64,000 nucleotides of DNA, taken from the NCBI GenBank assembly GCA_021166845.1, contig JAJPEP010000048.1:43097-107096 (forward strand). Reading direction: 5' to 3'. A program made the translations under genes and the position numbers. Below, in pieces: positions 27,648 through 41,434 of this stretch. The notes under the pieces were generated by a model that saw nothing but the letters and a program-made list of their open reading frames with translations, had not been told where the DNA came from and made no database searches. Each line of letters begins with the position of its first letter. Position 1 is the first letter of the stretch. This stretch comes from Thiobacillus sp. GTDB lineage: Bacteria; Pseudomonadota; Gammaproteobacteria; Burkholderiales; Thiobacillaceae.

Positions 27648-28904
27648 TCAGGTCTTGCGCAGCAGGGCGTAAAAAAAGCCATCATGCTCGGCAGCGGGCA
27701 GCAACGACCCGTCGGACAAAGATTCAGGAAGCGGACAGCGTTCGGCGTCTCCCGCGTGGCGCACCAGAAATGCACGCACCTGCCCGTCGTTTTCTTCATT
27801 GAAGACCGAGCAGGTCGCGTAAAGCAATGTACCACCCGGAACCAGCAGCCGCCAGAGCGCCTCCAGCATCACGGCCTGCTGCGCGGTAAATTGCGCGATG
27901 TCGTCGGGGCGCCGCAACCACTTGATGTCGGGGTTGCGGCGCACCACGCCGGAGGCGCTGCACGGCACGTCGGCCAGGATGCGGTCGAACAGCCGGCCAT
28001 CCCACCAGGTCTCGGGCTGCGCGGCGGCGCCCTGAATGAGCGTGGCGGAAAGTTGCAGCCGGTTGAGGTTCTCCTCCACCCGCGTCAGCCGCGTGACGTC
28101 AAGGTCGAGCGCGGTCAGGCGCACATCGGCGCGTTCCAGGATGTGGCCGGCCTTGCCGCCGGGCGCGGCGCAGGCATCGAGCACCCGCTCGCCCGGCTGC
28201 ACGTCCAGCAGACGCGCCGCCCACTGCGCGCCGGCGTCCTGCACCGACACGTCGCCCTGGTCGAAGCCGGGAAGCGTGTGCACCGGCACCGCCTTGTCGA
28301 GGGTGACCGCATCCGGGCCGGCTTGCCGCGCCGGCAGGCCGGCCTCCGCCAGACGCTGCAGGTAGTTCGCCACGTCGCCGTGGCGGCAATTGACGCGCAG
28401 GGTGAACGGCGGATGCTGCTGGCTGGCTTCGAGGATGCCCTGCCAGTGCGCGGGGTGTTCGGCCTGCAGCTTGGCGATCCACCAGTCGGGATGCGACCAG
28501 CGCGCTCGCGGCCGCTCGTCCGCCAGCTTTTCCAGCTCGGCGCGGCGGCGCTGAAAATTGCGCAGCACCGCGTTGGCCAGCCCGCGCCGCCAGCCCTCGC
28601 CCGCCGCGGTGACCGCGTTGTGCACCACGGCATGCGCCGGCGCCCGGGTGCAGGCCAGCTGGTACAGCGCCACGCGCAGCAGCCAGCCAAGTTCGGGGTC
28701 GGTCAGCGGGCGCTCCAGCAGCGCTTCCAGCCAGGCATCCAGGCGCCCCAGATGGCGCAGGCTGCCGTACACGATGTCCTGCAGGGCGCCTCGCTCGCCC
28801 GGCGTTTCCAGTTGTTGCAGGCGCCGCGGCAGCACCTGGTGCAGCGCCGCGCCGGCAAGCACTTCTTCGAGCGCGCCGGCGGCCAGTTTTTGCAGATTAC
28901 GCAT
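27648..28904 (-). CDS. rsmB: 16S rRNA (cytosine-967-C5)-methyltransferase
   Basis: A 418-residue NOL1/NOP2/Sun-family RNA methyltransferase. It has an N-terminal NusB-like RNA-binding domain (about 1-140), the SAM loop CAAPGGKAGH and the two-cysteine active site (DVPCSASGVVRRNPDIKW and TCSVFNEEND). It methylates C967 of 16S rRNA. It follows fmt on the same strand after about 120 bases, the classic def-fmt-rsmB order. Confidence 0.96.
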   Translation of the reverse strand: MRNLQKLAAGALEEVLAGAALHQVLPRRLQQLETPGERGALQDIVYGSLRHLGRLDAWLEALLERPLTDPELGWLLRVALYQLACTRAPAHAVVHNAVTAAGEGWRRGLANAVLRNFQRRRAELEKLADERPRARWSHPDWWIAKLQAEHPAHWQGILEASQQHPPFTLRVNCRHGDVANYLQRLAEAGLPARQAGPDAVTLDKAVPVHTLPGFDQGDVSVQDAGAQWAARLLDVQPGERVLDACAAPGGKAGHILERADVRLTALDLDVTRLTRVEENLNRLQLSATLIQGAAAQPETWWDGRLFDRILADVPCSASGVVRRNPDIKWLRRPDDIAQFTAQQAVMLEALWRLLVPGGTLLYATCSVFNEENDGQVRAFLVRHAGDAERCPLPESLSDGSLLPAAEHDGFFYALLRKT

Positions 28905-29025
28905 GGTGGGACATGCCCCGGTTAGTCGGTTGATTCATGGGATTCCAGCCGCAGCGATGAGCGGCGGATGATAGCAGGACGCGCGCGAATCGCCGGATGC
29001 CGACACCGGCGCCCGAAGTCCGGTC

Positions 29026-29997
29026 TCAGGCGCCGAAACGGGTGCCGGCCGGCAGCGGCCGGCCGGCAAGAAACGCCGCGGCCGTCATCCGTTTGCCGCC
29101 CGCCGGCTGGATCTCCTGCAAGGCCAGCGCGCCGCTGCCGCAGGCGACCAGCAGCCGGTCCGCCTCCGCAAGCAGTACGGCGCCGGCTTCATGCGATCTT
29201 TCTTGAGAGGGGGCCCGTAGAACGTCGGCGTCGTTTGGGGCGCCCGACCCGGCGACAACGTGCGCCGACCAGATCTTCAACGGCGCGCCGTCCAGCAGCG
29301 TCCATGCGCCGGGCGCCGGATTGTAGGCGCGCACCGCGCGCGCCAGCGCGTCGGCGGGCTGGCGCCAGTCGAGCCGGGCTTCTTCCTTGCTCAGTTTGGC
29401 GGCATAGGTGGCTTGGGCGTCGTCCTGCGCCTGCGGCATCAGCGCGGGGTAATTCGCCAGCGCCGCGACGATCGCGGCGGCGCCGGCGGCGGCCAGGGTG
29501 TCGTGCAGGCTGGCGGCGGTATCGGTTTCAAGGATCGGCACCACCGTTTTGTAGAGCATCGCCCCGGTGTCGAGCCCGGCGTCCATCTGCATGATGGTGA
29601 TGCCGGTCTCCGGGTCGCCCGCCAGGATCGCGCGCTGGATCGGCGCCGCGCCGCGCCAGCGCGGCAGCAGCGAGGCGTGGATGTTGAGGCAGCCCAGGCG
29701 CGGCAGGTCTAGCACCGCTTGCGGCAGAATCAAGCCGTAGGCGGCGACCACCATGACATCGGCATCCGCCGCGCGCAGTACGGCCTCGGCCTCGGCCGTT
29801 CTCAGGCTGATGGGCTGAACCAGCGGCAGGCCGCGCGCCAGCGCCGCCTGCTTGACCGCGCTGGGCGCGAGTTTCATGCCGCGCCCGGCCGGGCGGTCGG
29901 GCTGGGTCAGCACCAGGACGATATCGTGCCCGGCGTCCGCCAGGGCGTTGAGGGCGGCCGCCGCGAACGGCGGCGTGCCGGCAAAGACGATGCGCAC
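29026..29997 (-). CDS. fmt: Methionyl-tRNA formyltransferase
   Basis: A 323-residue enzyme that formylates initiator Met-tRNA using 10-formyl-THF. The catalytic block [19 protein letters not shown] is intact, as is the loop following it ([14 protein letters not shown]). The C-terminal OB-like tRNA-binding domain follows. It starts 8 bases after the def stop, so the two are co-transcribed, as is usual because deformylase reverses its product. Confidence 0.97.
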   Translation of the reverse strand: MRIVFAGTPPFAAAALNALADAGHDIVLVLTQPDRPAGRGMKLAPSAVKQAALARGLPLVQPISLRTAEAEAVLRAADADVMVVAAYGLILPQAVLDLPRLGCLNIHASLLPRWRGAAPIQRAILAGDPETGITIMQMDAGLDTGAMLYKTVVPILETDTAASLHDTLAAAGAAAIVAALANYPALMPQAQDDAQATYAAKLSKEEARLDWRQPADALARAVRAYNPAPGAWTLLDGAPLKIWSAHVVAGSGAPNDADVLRAPSQERSHEAGAVLLAEADRLLVACGSGALALQEIQPAGGKRMTAAAFLAGRPLPAGTRFGA

Positions 29998-30005
29998 GAG
30001 CCGGC

Positions 30006-30539
30006 TCAGAGCGACGCGCGCACCGGCGCGGCGTCGGGCCGGTGTTCACGCGCCTGCTTGGCCAGTTTGGCCTTGATGCGGTTGCGTTTGAGGTTGGACA
30101 GATAATCGACGAACACCTTGCCCATCAGGTGATCCATTTCATGCTGGATGCATACCGCCAGCAGGCCATCGGCGTCCAGTTCGAAGGACTTGCCCGCGCG
30201 ATCGAGCGCACGCACGGTGACGCGCTCGGCGCGCTGGACCCGGTCGAAAACGCCGGGCACCGACAGGCAGCCTTCCTCGCTTTCCTCGCGGCCCGACTGG
30301 GCGACGATTTCAGGATTGATGAAGACGCGCAGCGCATCATGGGTTTCGGAAATGTCGATGACGACGATGCGCTCGTGGACGTTGACCTGGGTCGCCGCCA
30401 GGCCGATTCCGGGGGCCGCGTACATGGTCTCGGCCATGTCGTCGACCAGTTTGCGGATGCGCGCATCGACTGTGGCCACGGGCTTGGCGACGGTGTGCAG
30501 GCGGGCATCGGGATAATGCAGGATATCGAGTCTGGCCAT
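30006..30539 (-). CDS. def: Peptide deformylase
   Basis: A 177-residue metalloenzyme that removes the formyl group from nascent proteins. All three family motifs are present: GIGLAATQ (44-51), EGCLSVP (89-95, metal ligand Cys91) and QHEMDH (132-137, ligands His133 and His137, catalytic Glu134). It opens the minus-strand run that continues through fmt, rsmB and ntrYX, and it is divergent from the LysM gene across 160 bases. Confidence 0.97.
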   Translation of the reverse strand: MARLDILHYPDARLHTVAKPVATVDARIRKLVDDMAETMYAAPGIGLAATQVNVHERIVVIDISETHDALRVFINPEIVAQSGREESEEGCLSVPGVFDRVQRAERVTVRALDRAGKSFELDADGLLAVCIQHEMDHLMGKVFVDYLSNLKRNRIKAKLAKQAREHRPDAAPVRASL

Positions 30540-30605
30540 AAAAAAGGTTTACGAATGAAGGAGCTGGGCGCACACTTTGACGCGAAATCCGCATCCAAAC
30601 TCGCA

Positions 30606-30625
30606 TCGCCCTAAATATAGGGCGA
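30606..30625. promoter_or_regulatory. Short perfect palindrome in the def / LysM divergent promoter region
   Basis: Arms TCGCCCTA and TAGGGCGA (8 bp) with the 4-base spacer AATA lie between the two divergent starts. A TATATT that could serve as a -10 for the LysM gene follows about 27 bases later (30652). It may be an operator or a hairpin; nothing else distinguishes it. Confidence 0.35.
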
Positions 30626-30699
30626 CGGATAGCCGTAAGCTAAGCGCACAGTATATTTTCAACGCAAAATTAGACAAGATTTAAGTGGAGGGTTCCCCC

Positions 30700-31971
30700 G
30701 TGCGTCAATTCGTTTTTTCTCTTGCCCTGTTGCTGGCGATGCCTGCGCTGGCCGACACCCTGAAACTGCAAGACAACGCGCCCGACACCTATGTCGTGGT
30801 CAAGGGCGACACCCTGTGGGACATCTCCGGACGTTTTCTCAAGGATCCATGGCGCTGGCCGCAAATCTGGAACCTGAATCGCGAGGCGATCAAGAACCCG
30901 CACTGGATCTATCCCGGTGACCTCGTTGTGCTCGACCGCAGCGGCAAGGAACCGCGGCTGTCGCTGGTCAAGGGCGGCAACGGCCTGCCGACGGTCAAGC
31001 TGTCGCCCGGCGTACGCGCAACCGACATCGGGGATGAAGCCATTCCCTCCATTCCGATCAATGCCATCCACGCCTTTTTGAACCAGCCGCTGCTGGTCAG
31101 CCATGACATGCTTGATAAAGCACCGCAGATCATCGGCACCAACGAAGAGCGCGTCATCATGACCACCGGCGATACCGTTTACGCGACCAGCGATGAATCG
31201 GGCACCACGCGGTGGCAGGTTTATCGCAAAGGCCAGGCCCTGACGAATCCGGACGATGGCGAACTTCTCGGCCATGAAGCGGAATATCTGGGCGACGCGG
31301 AAACCGTGACGCCCGGCAACCCGCAAAAACTGCGGATCACCCGGGTTAGCCAGGAAATCCTCCCCCAGGACAAGCTGATCCCGGCCCGGGAAGTTACACA
31401 GTTCGAGTTTGTGCCGCACGCTCCGGAAAAGCCGATTTCCGGCAAGGTGATTTCTGCCTACGGTGTGACGGGACTTCTTGCAAATTCGGGACGTTACCAG
31501 ACCGTCGTCATCAATCGCGGCGCTCAAGACGGACTCGAACCGGGCCATGTGCTGGCCGTTTACCGCGCGGGTAAAGTGGTCAAAATCGACAAGGCCGGGC
31601 GCCAGCGCTGGGTTTATCTGGATTCCGGCTGCATCAAGCCCGGAGAAGAGATCAGCTACGACCGGTTTTACCGGCCCGGCAAGGTGATGGAAGACTGCAA
31701 TCCAAGCGCAGAAGTGCAAGCCGGCCCCTGGGCCTACCTGGACGTGGGCTGCCTGAAGCCGGGCAAGAAGGTCAGCTTCAACCAGTTCTTCGACCCCAGG
31801 GAAGTCTACGATCGGGGATGCACGGACAAAAAACAGACCGAATCGGTGCGGCTTCCGGATGCGCGGACGGGCCTGGTCATGGTGTACCGCGTGTTCGACC
31901 GCGTGTCCTACGCGCTCATCATGCAGTCCGAGCGGCCGGTCTACCTGCTCGACACGGTGAAAAATCCCTGA
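30700..31971 (+). CDS. LysM domain protein with an inserted Cys-containing duplication
   Basis: A 423-residue exported protein: signal peptide 1-18, LysM peptidoglycan-binding domain about 29-79 ([16 protein letters not shown]), then the long conserved domain of betaproteobacterial LysM proteins that neighbour dprA. Residues about 303-333 and 343-374 are two copies of a 30-residue module ([18 protein letters not shown] / [18 protein letters not shown]), each ending in Cys, inserted before the conserved C-terminal block. The GTG at 30700 is preferred over a GTG at 30685 because GGAGGG lies 7 bases upstream and the signal peptide starts cleanly. Confidence 0.88.
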   Translation: MRQFVFSLALLLAMPALADTLKLQDNAPDTYVVVKGDTLWDISGRFLKDPWRWPQIWNLNREAIKNPHWIYPGDLVVLDRSGKEPRLSLVKGGNGLPTVKLSPGVRATDIGDEAIPSIPINAIHAFLNQPLLVSHDMLDKAPQIIGTNEERVIMTTGDTVYATSDESGTTRWQVYRKGQALTNPDDGELLGHEAEYLGDAETVTPGNPQKLRITRVSQEILPQDKLIPAREVTQFEFVPHAPEKPISGKVISAYGVTGLLANSGRYQTVVINRGAQDGLEPGHVLAVYRAGKVVKIDKAGRQRWVYLDSGCIKPGEEISYDRFYRPGKVMEDCNPSAEVQAGPWAYLDVGCLKPGKKVSFNQFFDPREVYDRGCTDKKQTESVRLPDARTGLVMVYRVFDRVSYALIMQSERPVYLLDTVKNP

Positions 31972-32001
31972 GCATGCGCGCGCCCGAAAGACGTCTCGAG
32001 C

Positions 32002-33114
32002 GTGCCTGACGCCTGGCTGCGCCTCGCCCTCGCCCCGGGCGTCGGCAACACCAGCCTGATCCGCCTGCTGACGGCCTTCGGTTCCCCGGAGGCCGTTTTG
32101 GCGTCCGGGCGCGGCGCGCTGTCAGCGCACCTTTCCCGCGCGCAATGCGACGCGTTGCTGGACGAACCCGACATCGCGCTGCTGGACGCCGCGCACGCCT
32201 GGCTCGCCCAGCCCGGCAACAGCCTGATGACGCTGGCGGACGAGGACTATCCGAAAAGCCTGCTCGAGATCGCCGATCCCCCCGCCATGCTGTATTGCAA
32301 GGGACGGCGCAGCCTGTTGAGCCAGCCCTGCCTCGGCATCGTCGGCAGCCGCAACGCCACGCCGCAGGGCGTGCGCGACGCCGAGGCATTCGCCCACGCG
32401 CTGTCCGGCGCCGGGCTCACCATCGTCAGCGGACTGGCGCTCGGCATCGACGCGGCCGCGCACCGTGGCGGGCTGGCCGGCGCCGGCTCGAGCGTCGCCA
32501 TCATCGGCACCGGGCTCGACCGCATCTATCCCGCGCGCAACAAGGCGCTGGCGCACCAGCTGGCCGAAAACGGGCTGATCGTGTCGGAGTTCGCGCTCGG
32601 AACGGCCCCCCTGCCCGGCCACTTTCCGCGCCGCAACCGGCTGATCAGCGGCTTGAGCCGCGGCGTGCTGGTGGTGGAAGCCGCGCCCAACAGCGGTTCG
32701 CTGATCACCGCCCGGGTGGCGACTGAACAGGGGCGCGAGGTGTTCGCCATTCCCGGTTCGATCCATTCGCCGCTGGCGCGCGGCTGCCATGCATTGATCA
32801 AGCAGGGCGCCAAGCTGGTCGAATCCGCCGCCGACATTCTCGACGAACTGGCGTGGCAGCAACGGCTGGCGCCACCGGTGCTGCGCCAAGACCGCCCGCA
32901 GGGCGAGCGTCAGGCGGCGCACCCCTCGCGGGTGCTGACCGAAACCCTGTCCGACCCGGTACTGGACGCGCTGGACGGCGCGCCGACCACCCTCGACACG
33001 CTGGCACAAAGAACCGGGTTGACGCTGGAAGCGCTTTCAGCGAAGCTGTTGGCGCTTGAACTGGACGGGCGGATTGCATCCTTGCCCGGCGGGCGTTACC
33101 AAAAAATTCACTGA
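32002..33114 (+). CDS. dprA: DNA-processing protein DprA/Smf
   Basis: A 370-residue protein that loads RecA on incoming single-stranded DNA during natural transformation. The extended Rossmann core is clear (GIVGSRNATPQG, ALGIDAAAHRGGL, IIGTGLDRIYPARN, FPRRNRLISGLS), and a C-terminal winged-helix domain of the DprA C type covers about 305-370. The start is a GTG at 32002. It is followed by smg and topA, the standard order. Its presence suggests competence but does not prove it. Confidence 0.95.
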   Translation: MPDAWLRLALAPGVGNTSLIRLLTAFGSPEAVLASGRGALSAHLSRAQCDALLDEPDIALLDAAHAWLAQPGNSLMTLADEDYPKSLLEIADPPAMLYCKGRRSLLSQPCLGIVGSRNATPQGVRDAEAFAHALSGAGLTIVSGLALGIDAAAHRGGLAGAGSSVAIIGTGLDRIYPARNKALAHQLAENGLIVSEFALGTAPLPGHFPRRNRLISGLSRGVLVVEAAPNSGSLITARVATEQGREVFAIPGSIHSPLARGCHALIKQGAKLVESAADILDELAWQQRLAPPVLRQDRPQGERQAAHPSRVLTETLSDPVLDALDGAPTTLDTLAQRTGLTLEALSAKLLALELDGRIASLPGGRYQKIH

Positions 33115-33118
33115 CACT

Positions 33119-33565
33119 ATGCTCGACATCCTGGTTTACCTCTACGAAAGCTTCCGCATGGCGGAGCTGGCGCCCGATCGCGACGCGCTGGAAAAGCGCC
33201 TGTTTGCCGCCGGTTTCGAGGAAGCCGACATCAACGCCGCGCTCGACTGGTACGCCAACCTCTCCGGCAGCGCCACCCACGAGCGGCTGGCGCTGGCCTT
33301 CGACCGCCATTACGCGCCCGAAGAGCTGGAGCGCCTGAACGACGCCTGCCGCAACGAACTGACCTACCTGGTCTGCGCGCAGGTGCTCGACCCCGAATCG
33401 CGCGAATGGGTGATTTCCGGGTTGATGGCGTTGGGCGGCGAAGACATCGAAGCCGACCACGTGCGCTGGATGACCCTGATCGTGTTGTGGAGCCGCGGGC
33501 TGATCGAACATTTCACCCACCTGGAAGACATGCTGCTGAACCACGAGCCAGGACGTCTGCATTAA
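33119..33565 (+). CDS. smg: Smg family protein (DUF494)
   Basis: A 148-residue, acidic, helical protein of the Smg/DUF494 family (MLDILVYLYESF at the N-terminus). The family is found next to dprA and topA across proteobacteria; its molecular role is not established. The ATG at 33119 is 4 bases after the dprA stop and is preferred to the upstream in-frame start at 33056, which lies inside dprA. Confidence 0.92.
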   Translation: MLDILVYLYESFRMAELAPDRDALEKRLFAAGFEEADINAALDWYANLSGSATHERLALAFDRHYAPEELERLNDACRNELTYLVCAQVLDPESREWVISGLMALGGEDIEADHVRWMTLIVLWSRGLIEHFTHLEDMLLNHEPGRLH

Positions 33566-33577
33566 TAAAGTAAAACC

Positions 33578-36124
33578 ATGTCCAAACTCGTTATCGTCGA
33601 ATCGCCGTCCAAATCCAAAACGCTGAAAAAATACCTCGGCGCCGACTACGACATCCTCGCCAGCTACGGCCACGTGCGCGACCTGGAGCCGAAAACCGGC
33701 GCGATCGATACTGAAAGTTTCAGCATGAAATATCAGCTCATCGAGCGCAACGCCAAGCACGTCGAGGCCATCGTCAAGGCCGCCAAAAAGGCCGACGAAG
33801 TGCTGCTGGCAACCGACCCGGACCGCGAAGGCGAGGCGATTTCCTGGCATATCAGCGAAATCCTCAAGGAGCGCAAGGTCAAGACGCCGATGAAGCGGGT
33901 GGCCTTCTACGAGATCACCGAATCCGCGGTCCAGGACGCGGTGCGCAACCCGCGCGAGATCGCGACCGACCTGGTCAACGCACAGCAGGCGCGGCGTGCG
34001 CTGGATTATCTGGTGGGCTTCAACCTGTCGCCCTTGCTGTGGCGCAAGATCAGCCCCGGTTTGAGCGCCGGCCGCGTGCAGTCGCCCGCCCTGCGCATGA
34101 TCGTCGAGCGCGAGGAGGAGATCGAGGCTTTCGTGCCGCGCGAATACTGGACGCTGCATCTCGATACCCACAAGGGTGAGCAGGCCTTCACGGCCAAGCT
34201 CACCCATTTCAAGGGCGAGAAGATCGAGCAATTCACGGTCGAGCACGAAGCGCGCAGCAAGGAATGGCTGGCGATGCTGGAGGGCCGCGATGCCACCGTG
34301 ATGCGCATCGAAAAGAAGCGCCGCGCGCGCCATCCCGGCGCCCCGTTCACCACCTCGACGCTGCAGCAGGCCGGGGTGCGCCAGCTCGGCATGACCACCG
34401 ACCGCGTGATGCGCACCGCGCAGCAGTTGTATGAAGGCATCGACCTCGGCGAAGGCCCGGTCGGCCTCATCACCTACATGCGGACCGACTCGGTCAATCT
34501 GGCGCAGGAAGCCATCACCGACATCCGCAAGTATGTGGGCGGCAACTTCGACAAGGATTACCTGCCGCCTGCCGCCATTGCCTACAAGGCCAAGACCAAG
34601 AACGCGCAGGAAGCGCACGAAGCGGTGCGCCCGACTTCGGTGGCCCGCACGCCGGAATCGGTGAAGCCGTTTCTTTCGCACGACCAGACACGGCTGTATG
34701 AGCTGATCTGGAAGCGCACCGTCGCCTGCCAGATGACGCCGGCACAGTTCGACACCGTCGCCGCCGACATCACGGTGGGCGAGGGCACTTTCCGCGCGAC
34801 CGGGCAGACGCTGGCGTTCGCCGGTTTCCTCGCCGTCTACCAGGACGACGAGGAAGAAGAGGAGTCCAAGCTGCCCGCGCTGACCGAGGGCGAAACCCTG
34901 CCGGTCGACAAGCTCTACGGCGAACAACACTTCACCCAGCCGCCGCCGCGCTACACCGAAGCCAGCCTGGTGAAGGCGCTGGAGGAGTACGGCATCGGCC
35001 GTCCGTCCACGTATGCCAGCATCATTTCCACCCTGCAGGACCGCGAATACGTGGTGCTGGAAAAGAAGCGCTTCCAGCCGACCGACGTTGGCCGCCTGGT
35101 CAACTGCTTCCTCACCCGCCATTTCGGCCACTATGTCGACTACGACTTCACCGCCAGACTGGAAGACAAGCTCGACGATGTGTCGAACGGCAAACGCGTG
35201 TGGACGCGCCTGCTGGGCGAATTCTGGAGCGAATTCGACGGCGACCTCAAAGCCAAGCAAGGCGTCGAGCGCGGCTGCCCGATTTCGGAAGCCTGCCCCA
35301 AATGCGGCAAGCCGCTGTTCATGCAGGCAAGCAAGCGCGGCCTCTTCATCGGCTGTTCCGGCTACCCGGAATGCGATTACACGCGGCCGCTACATGCGGC
35401 CACCGCGGAGGGCGACAACATCCTGGGCAAGGACCCGGCCACCGGGCTCGACGTCAAGCTGCTTTCCGGCCGCTTCGGTCCTTATGTGCAGATCGGCGAA
35501 ATGCCGGAGGACAAGAAGGCGCCGAAACCGCGCCGTGCCTCGTGGCCGAAGGACATCCCGCTGGAAAACGCAACCCTTGAGCTGGCGCTGAAATTCCTCT
35601 CGCTGCCGCGCGAAGTCGGCCATCACCCGGTTACCGGCCTGCCGATCGTCGCCAACAACGGCCGCTTCGGCCCGTATCTGCTGCACGACGGCAAATTCAA
35701 GTCGATCCCCAAGACCGACAGCGTGTATGAAATCGATCTGCCGCGCGCGCTCGAAGTGCTGGCGATGGAGCGCGAGCCGCGCGGCGACTCGGCGGCATCG
35801 GTGCTAAAAAACCTCGGCCCGCACCCGGAGGATGGCAAGGACATCACCGTGCGCAGCGGCCGCTACGGCCCCTATGTGAAGCACGGCAGCACCAACGCCA
35901 CCCTGCCCAAGGACATTACGCCGGAAGAGATCACCCTGGACGAGGCGCTCGCGCTGATCGCCGCGCGCGTCGCCAAGGGGCCGGCCAAGAAGCCGGTGAA
36001 AAAAAAGGTTGCCGCCAAACCCGCGGCCGCCGATGCGGCCGAAACGAAGAAACCCGCCGTTAAAAAGGCGGCCACCAAAAAAACCGCCGTCAAGAAGCCC
36101 GCCAGCAAAAAAGCCGCCGCATGA
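33578..36124 (+). CDS. topA: DNA topoisomerase I
   Basis: An 848-residue type IA topoisomerase that relaxes negative supercoils. It has an N-terminal Toprim domain (VIVESPSKSKTL, TDPDREGEAISWH), the active-site tyrosine Tyr300 in ITYMRTDS and a C-terminal region with one four-cysteine zinc finger (CPKCGKPLF, then CSGYPEC). Several TopA C-terminal repeats follow, with a lysine/alanine-rich tail (about 805-848) for DNA binding. Its stop overlaps the next start (ATGA). Confidence 0.97.
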   Translation: MSKLVIVESPSKSKTLKKYLGADYDILASYGHVRDLEPKTGAIDTESFSMKYQLIERNAKHVEAIVKAAKKADEVLLATDPDREGEAISWHISEILKERKVKTPMKRVAFYEITESAVQDAVRNPREIATDLVNAQQARRALDYLVGFNLSPLLWRKISPGLSAGRVQSPALRMIVEREEEIEAFVPREYWTLHLDTHKGEQAFTAKLTHFKGEKIEQFTVEHEARSKEWLAMLEGRDATVMRIEKKRRARHPGAPFTTSTLQQAGVRQLGMTTDRVMRTAQQLYEGIDLGEGPVGLITYMRTDSVNLAQEAITDIRKYVGGNFDKDYLPPAAIAYKAKTKNAQEAHEAVRPTSVARTPESVKPFLSHDQTRLYELIWKRTVACQMTPAQFDTVAADITVGEGTFRATGQTLAFAGFLAVYQDDEEEEESKLPALTEGETLPVDKLYGEQHFTQPPPRYTEASLVKALEEYGIGRPSTYASIISTLQDREYVVLEKKRFQPTDVGRLVNCFLTRHFGHYVDYDFTARLEDKLDDVSNGKRVWTRLLGEFWSEFDGDLKAKQGVERGCPISEACPKCGKPLFMQASKRGLFIGCSGYPECDYTRPLHAATAEGDNILGKDPATGLDVKLLSGRFGPYVQIGEMPEDKKAPKPRRASWPKDIPLENATLELALKFLSLPREVGHHPVTGLPIVANNGRFGPYLLHDGKFKSIPKTDSVYEIDLPRALEVLAMEREPRGDSAASVLKNLGPHPEDGKDITVRSGRYGPYVKHGSTNATLPKDITPEEITLDEALALIAARVAKGPAKKPVKKKVAAKPAAADAAETKKPAVKKAATKKTAVKKPASKKAAA

Positions 36125-36507
36125 GTTCGCCCCCCAGCCTGCTCATGGTCAATGCCTTCATCGGCACGGCCGGCTACAAAAAACTGTATCAGGAACTGGG
36201 GTACGCGGTTGTTACCGAATGGTCGGAGCGCCGCGCCATCAGTCTGGTGCGCAAAACACCGCCCGCCGTCATCGTGGCTGATTTTTACCACCAGACCGAC
36301 TTCCGCGACCGCCTGTCCAACCTCGAATCCCTGCTGGCCACGGCGCAAGGCATGCCGCATACCCGTATCCTGGTTTTTTATGAAGCGGCTCACCAGGCTG
36401 TACTGGACAAAGTCTGCCAACGTTTACGCATCGATATCGCACTGCCGATGCCCGTAGACGAAGCGGATTTACGAGCCACCCTGACATCCTGGTTTGATTG
36501 TTGCTGA
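36121..36507 (+). CDS. Hypothetical protein coupled to topA, receiver-like fold possible
   Basis: A 128-residue cytoplasmic protein not recognised. The alternation PPAVIVADFYHQ, RILVFYEAAHQ and IALPMPVDEADLRATL is reminiscent of a degenerate response-regulator receiver domain (beta strand with Asp, later strand, then a helix). The usual acidic pair and lysine are not evident. The 4-base overlap with topA implies translational coupling. It ends about 75 bases before the binding protein-rhodanese gene. Confidence 0.7.
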   Translation: MSSPPSLLMVNAFIGTAGYKKLYQELGYAVVTEWSERRAISLVRKTPPAVIVADFYHQTDFRDRLSNLESLLATAQGMPHTRILVFYEAAHQAVLDKVCQRLRIDIALPMPVDEADLRATLTSWFDCC

Positions 36508-36583
36508 TCCTTGTTCAAGAAGACAGCCTGCATGCCCGTTATCTGGCTGAACCTCATTCAACCCTTAAAGAGTGGAAACAATC

Positions 36584-37729
36584 ATGCTACGTTACTTTTT
36601 AATGCCCTTGATTCTGCTGGCGTCCTCCGTAGTTCATGCGGCTCCGCTCACCCTTGGCATTGTGCTGGACCAGAATGAGTCGTTCACGGATCAAGCCACG
36701 AATTCGCGCTATCGCGCTTTCGCCAAAGATATCGAAAAATCGGTTGGTCAGCCGGTTCGCCTGCAGTATTTCAAACGTGGCTTTACCGCCATCAAGAGCG
36801 CCAAGGACGGCTCCCTGGATATGGTTTTCGGGCCCGCCCAAATCATCGCCAATATAGGCAAGTTCAAATTCGAACCCATCGTCAAGACCAAGGAAAACAT
36901 GGCGGTCTCATTTGTTGCCGGTCCCAACTACTCAGGCTCGCTCACCACCAAATCCGGCGCCAAGCTGGGCCTTCCTGATTACGAGTCCTTGGTAGGCGGG
37001 ATCGCACGCAGCGAAATCAATAGCCGCGGACTGGCCAAAACCGACTTCAGGGAAATAAAATTTCACCGCATGGCCGAGGCTCCCCTTTACGGCCTGAAGA
37101 TTGGCCGCTATGACCTTGCCGTGGCATCCACCGAAGAGGCCAAGACCTGGACAGCCGCCAACGGTGGACGCATCATATCCACCAGCGCAACCGTACCGTT
37201 GCGTGCCCTGAGTGTGCAAACCGAAAGGGTGCCGGCCAATATCCAGCAAAAACTGTCTGCCTCGCTGCAACAAGGAAACAGCCTCAATCTCGCGATGAAT
37301 ATGGCTTCGAGGGCGGATTTCAAAAGTGTTGCCTCGATGCTGAACACCACCCCCACCAGCCTTCCTGGCGCCAAGATCATCTCCGCTGTCGAGGCCAAGA
37401 CACTGATCGAAAAAGGGATGCCTGTTTATGACGTGCGACACGAAGACGAATTCAAGAAGGCCCACGTTCCTTCTTCCATATCCGTTCCTTACAATGAAAG
37501 CAGCGCCAAGGAAGTAGACTTCGACCGGGGAGACGACCAGTTCGCACTTAACAAACTGCCCAAGGACAAAAACACTCCTTTCATGATGTATTGCGACGGC
37601 ACCATCTGCTGGAAGAGCTACAAATCCGCCGTCATGGCAATCGAGGCCGGATGGAAGAACATCTACTGGTTCCGCGGCGGTTTCCCTGAATGGAACGAAG
37701 CAGGTTTTGCCATCGCCAAGAGGGAATGA
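36584..37729 (+). CDS. Periplasmic PhnD-like binding protein fused to a rhodanese domain
   Basis: A 381-residue exported protein. Signal peptide 1-19 precedes a phosphonate/phosphate-type substrate-binding domain (about 21-255; DMVFGPAQIIANIGKFKFEP). A rhodanese-like domain follows (about 262-381) with Cys337 and Cys342 in YCDGTICWKS and the closing FRGGFPEWNEAGF. The CxxxxCW loop resembles rhodanese proteins of periplasmic sulfur or PQQ-linked systems. It may bind an anion and act on sulfur, but the substrate is unknown. The ATG at 36584 begins the signal peptide; an in-frame GTG at 36572 is less likely. A strong terminator follows. Confidence 0.85.
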   Translation: MLRYFLMPLILLASSVVHAAPLTLGIVLDQNESFTDQATNSRYRAFAKDIEKSVGQPVRLQYFKRGFTAIKSAKDGSLDMVFGPAQIIANIGKFKFEPIVKTKENMAVSFVAGPNYSGSLTTKSGAKLGLPDYESLVGGIARSEINSRGLAKTDFREIKFHRMAEAPLYGLKIGRYDLAVASTEEAKTWTAANGGRIISTSATVPLRALSVQTERVPANIQQKLSASLQQGNSLNLAMNMASRADFKSVASMLNTTPTSLPGAKIISAVEAKTLIEKGMPVYDVRHEDEFKKAHVPSSISVPYNESSAKEVDFDRGDDQFALNKLPKDKNTPFMMYCDGTICWKSYKSAVMAIEAGWKNIYWFRGGFPEWNEAGFAIAKRE

Positions 37730-37748
37730 TCCATCCCGATGGCGCCCA

Positions 37749-37776
37749 AAAAAAGCCCGGTGAACCGGGCTTTTTT
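37749..37776. terminator. Bidirectional terminator between the rhodanese fusion and gyrB
   Basis: 12-bp arms (AAAAAAGCCCGG at 37749-37760 and its complement at 37765-37776) with the loop TGAA end in T-runs on both strands. They lie between converging genes, so this probably serves both. Confidence 0.92.
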
Positions 37777-37794
37777 CAATGGTGATTTATAACC

Positions 37795-41434
<3,640 letters not shown>

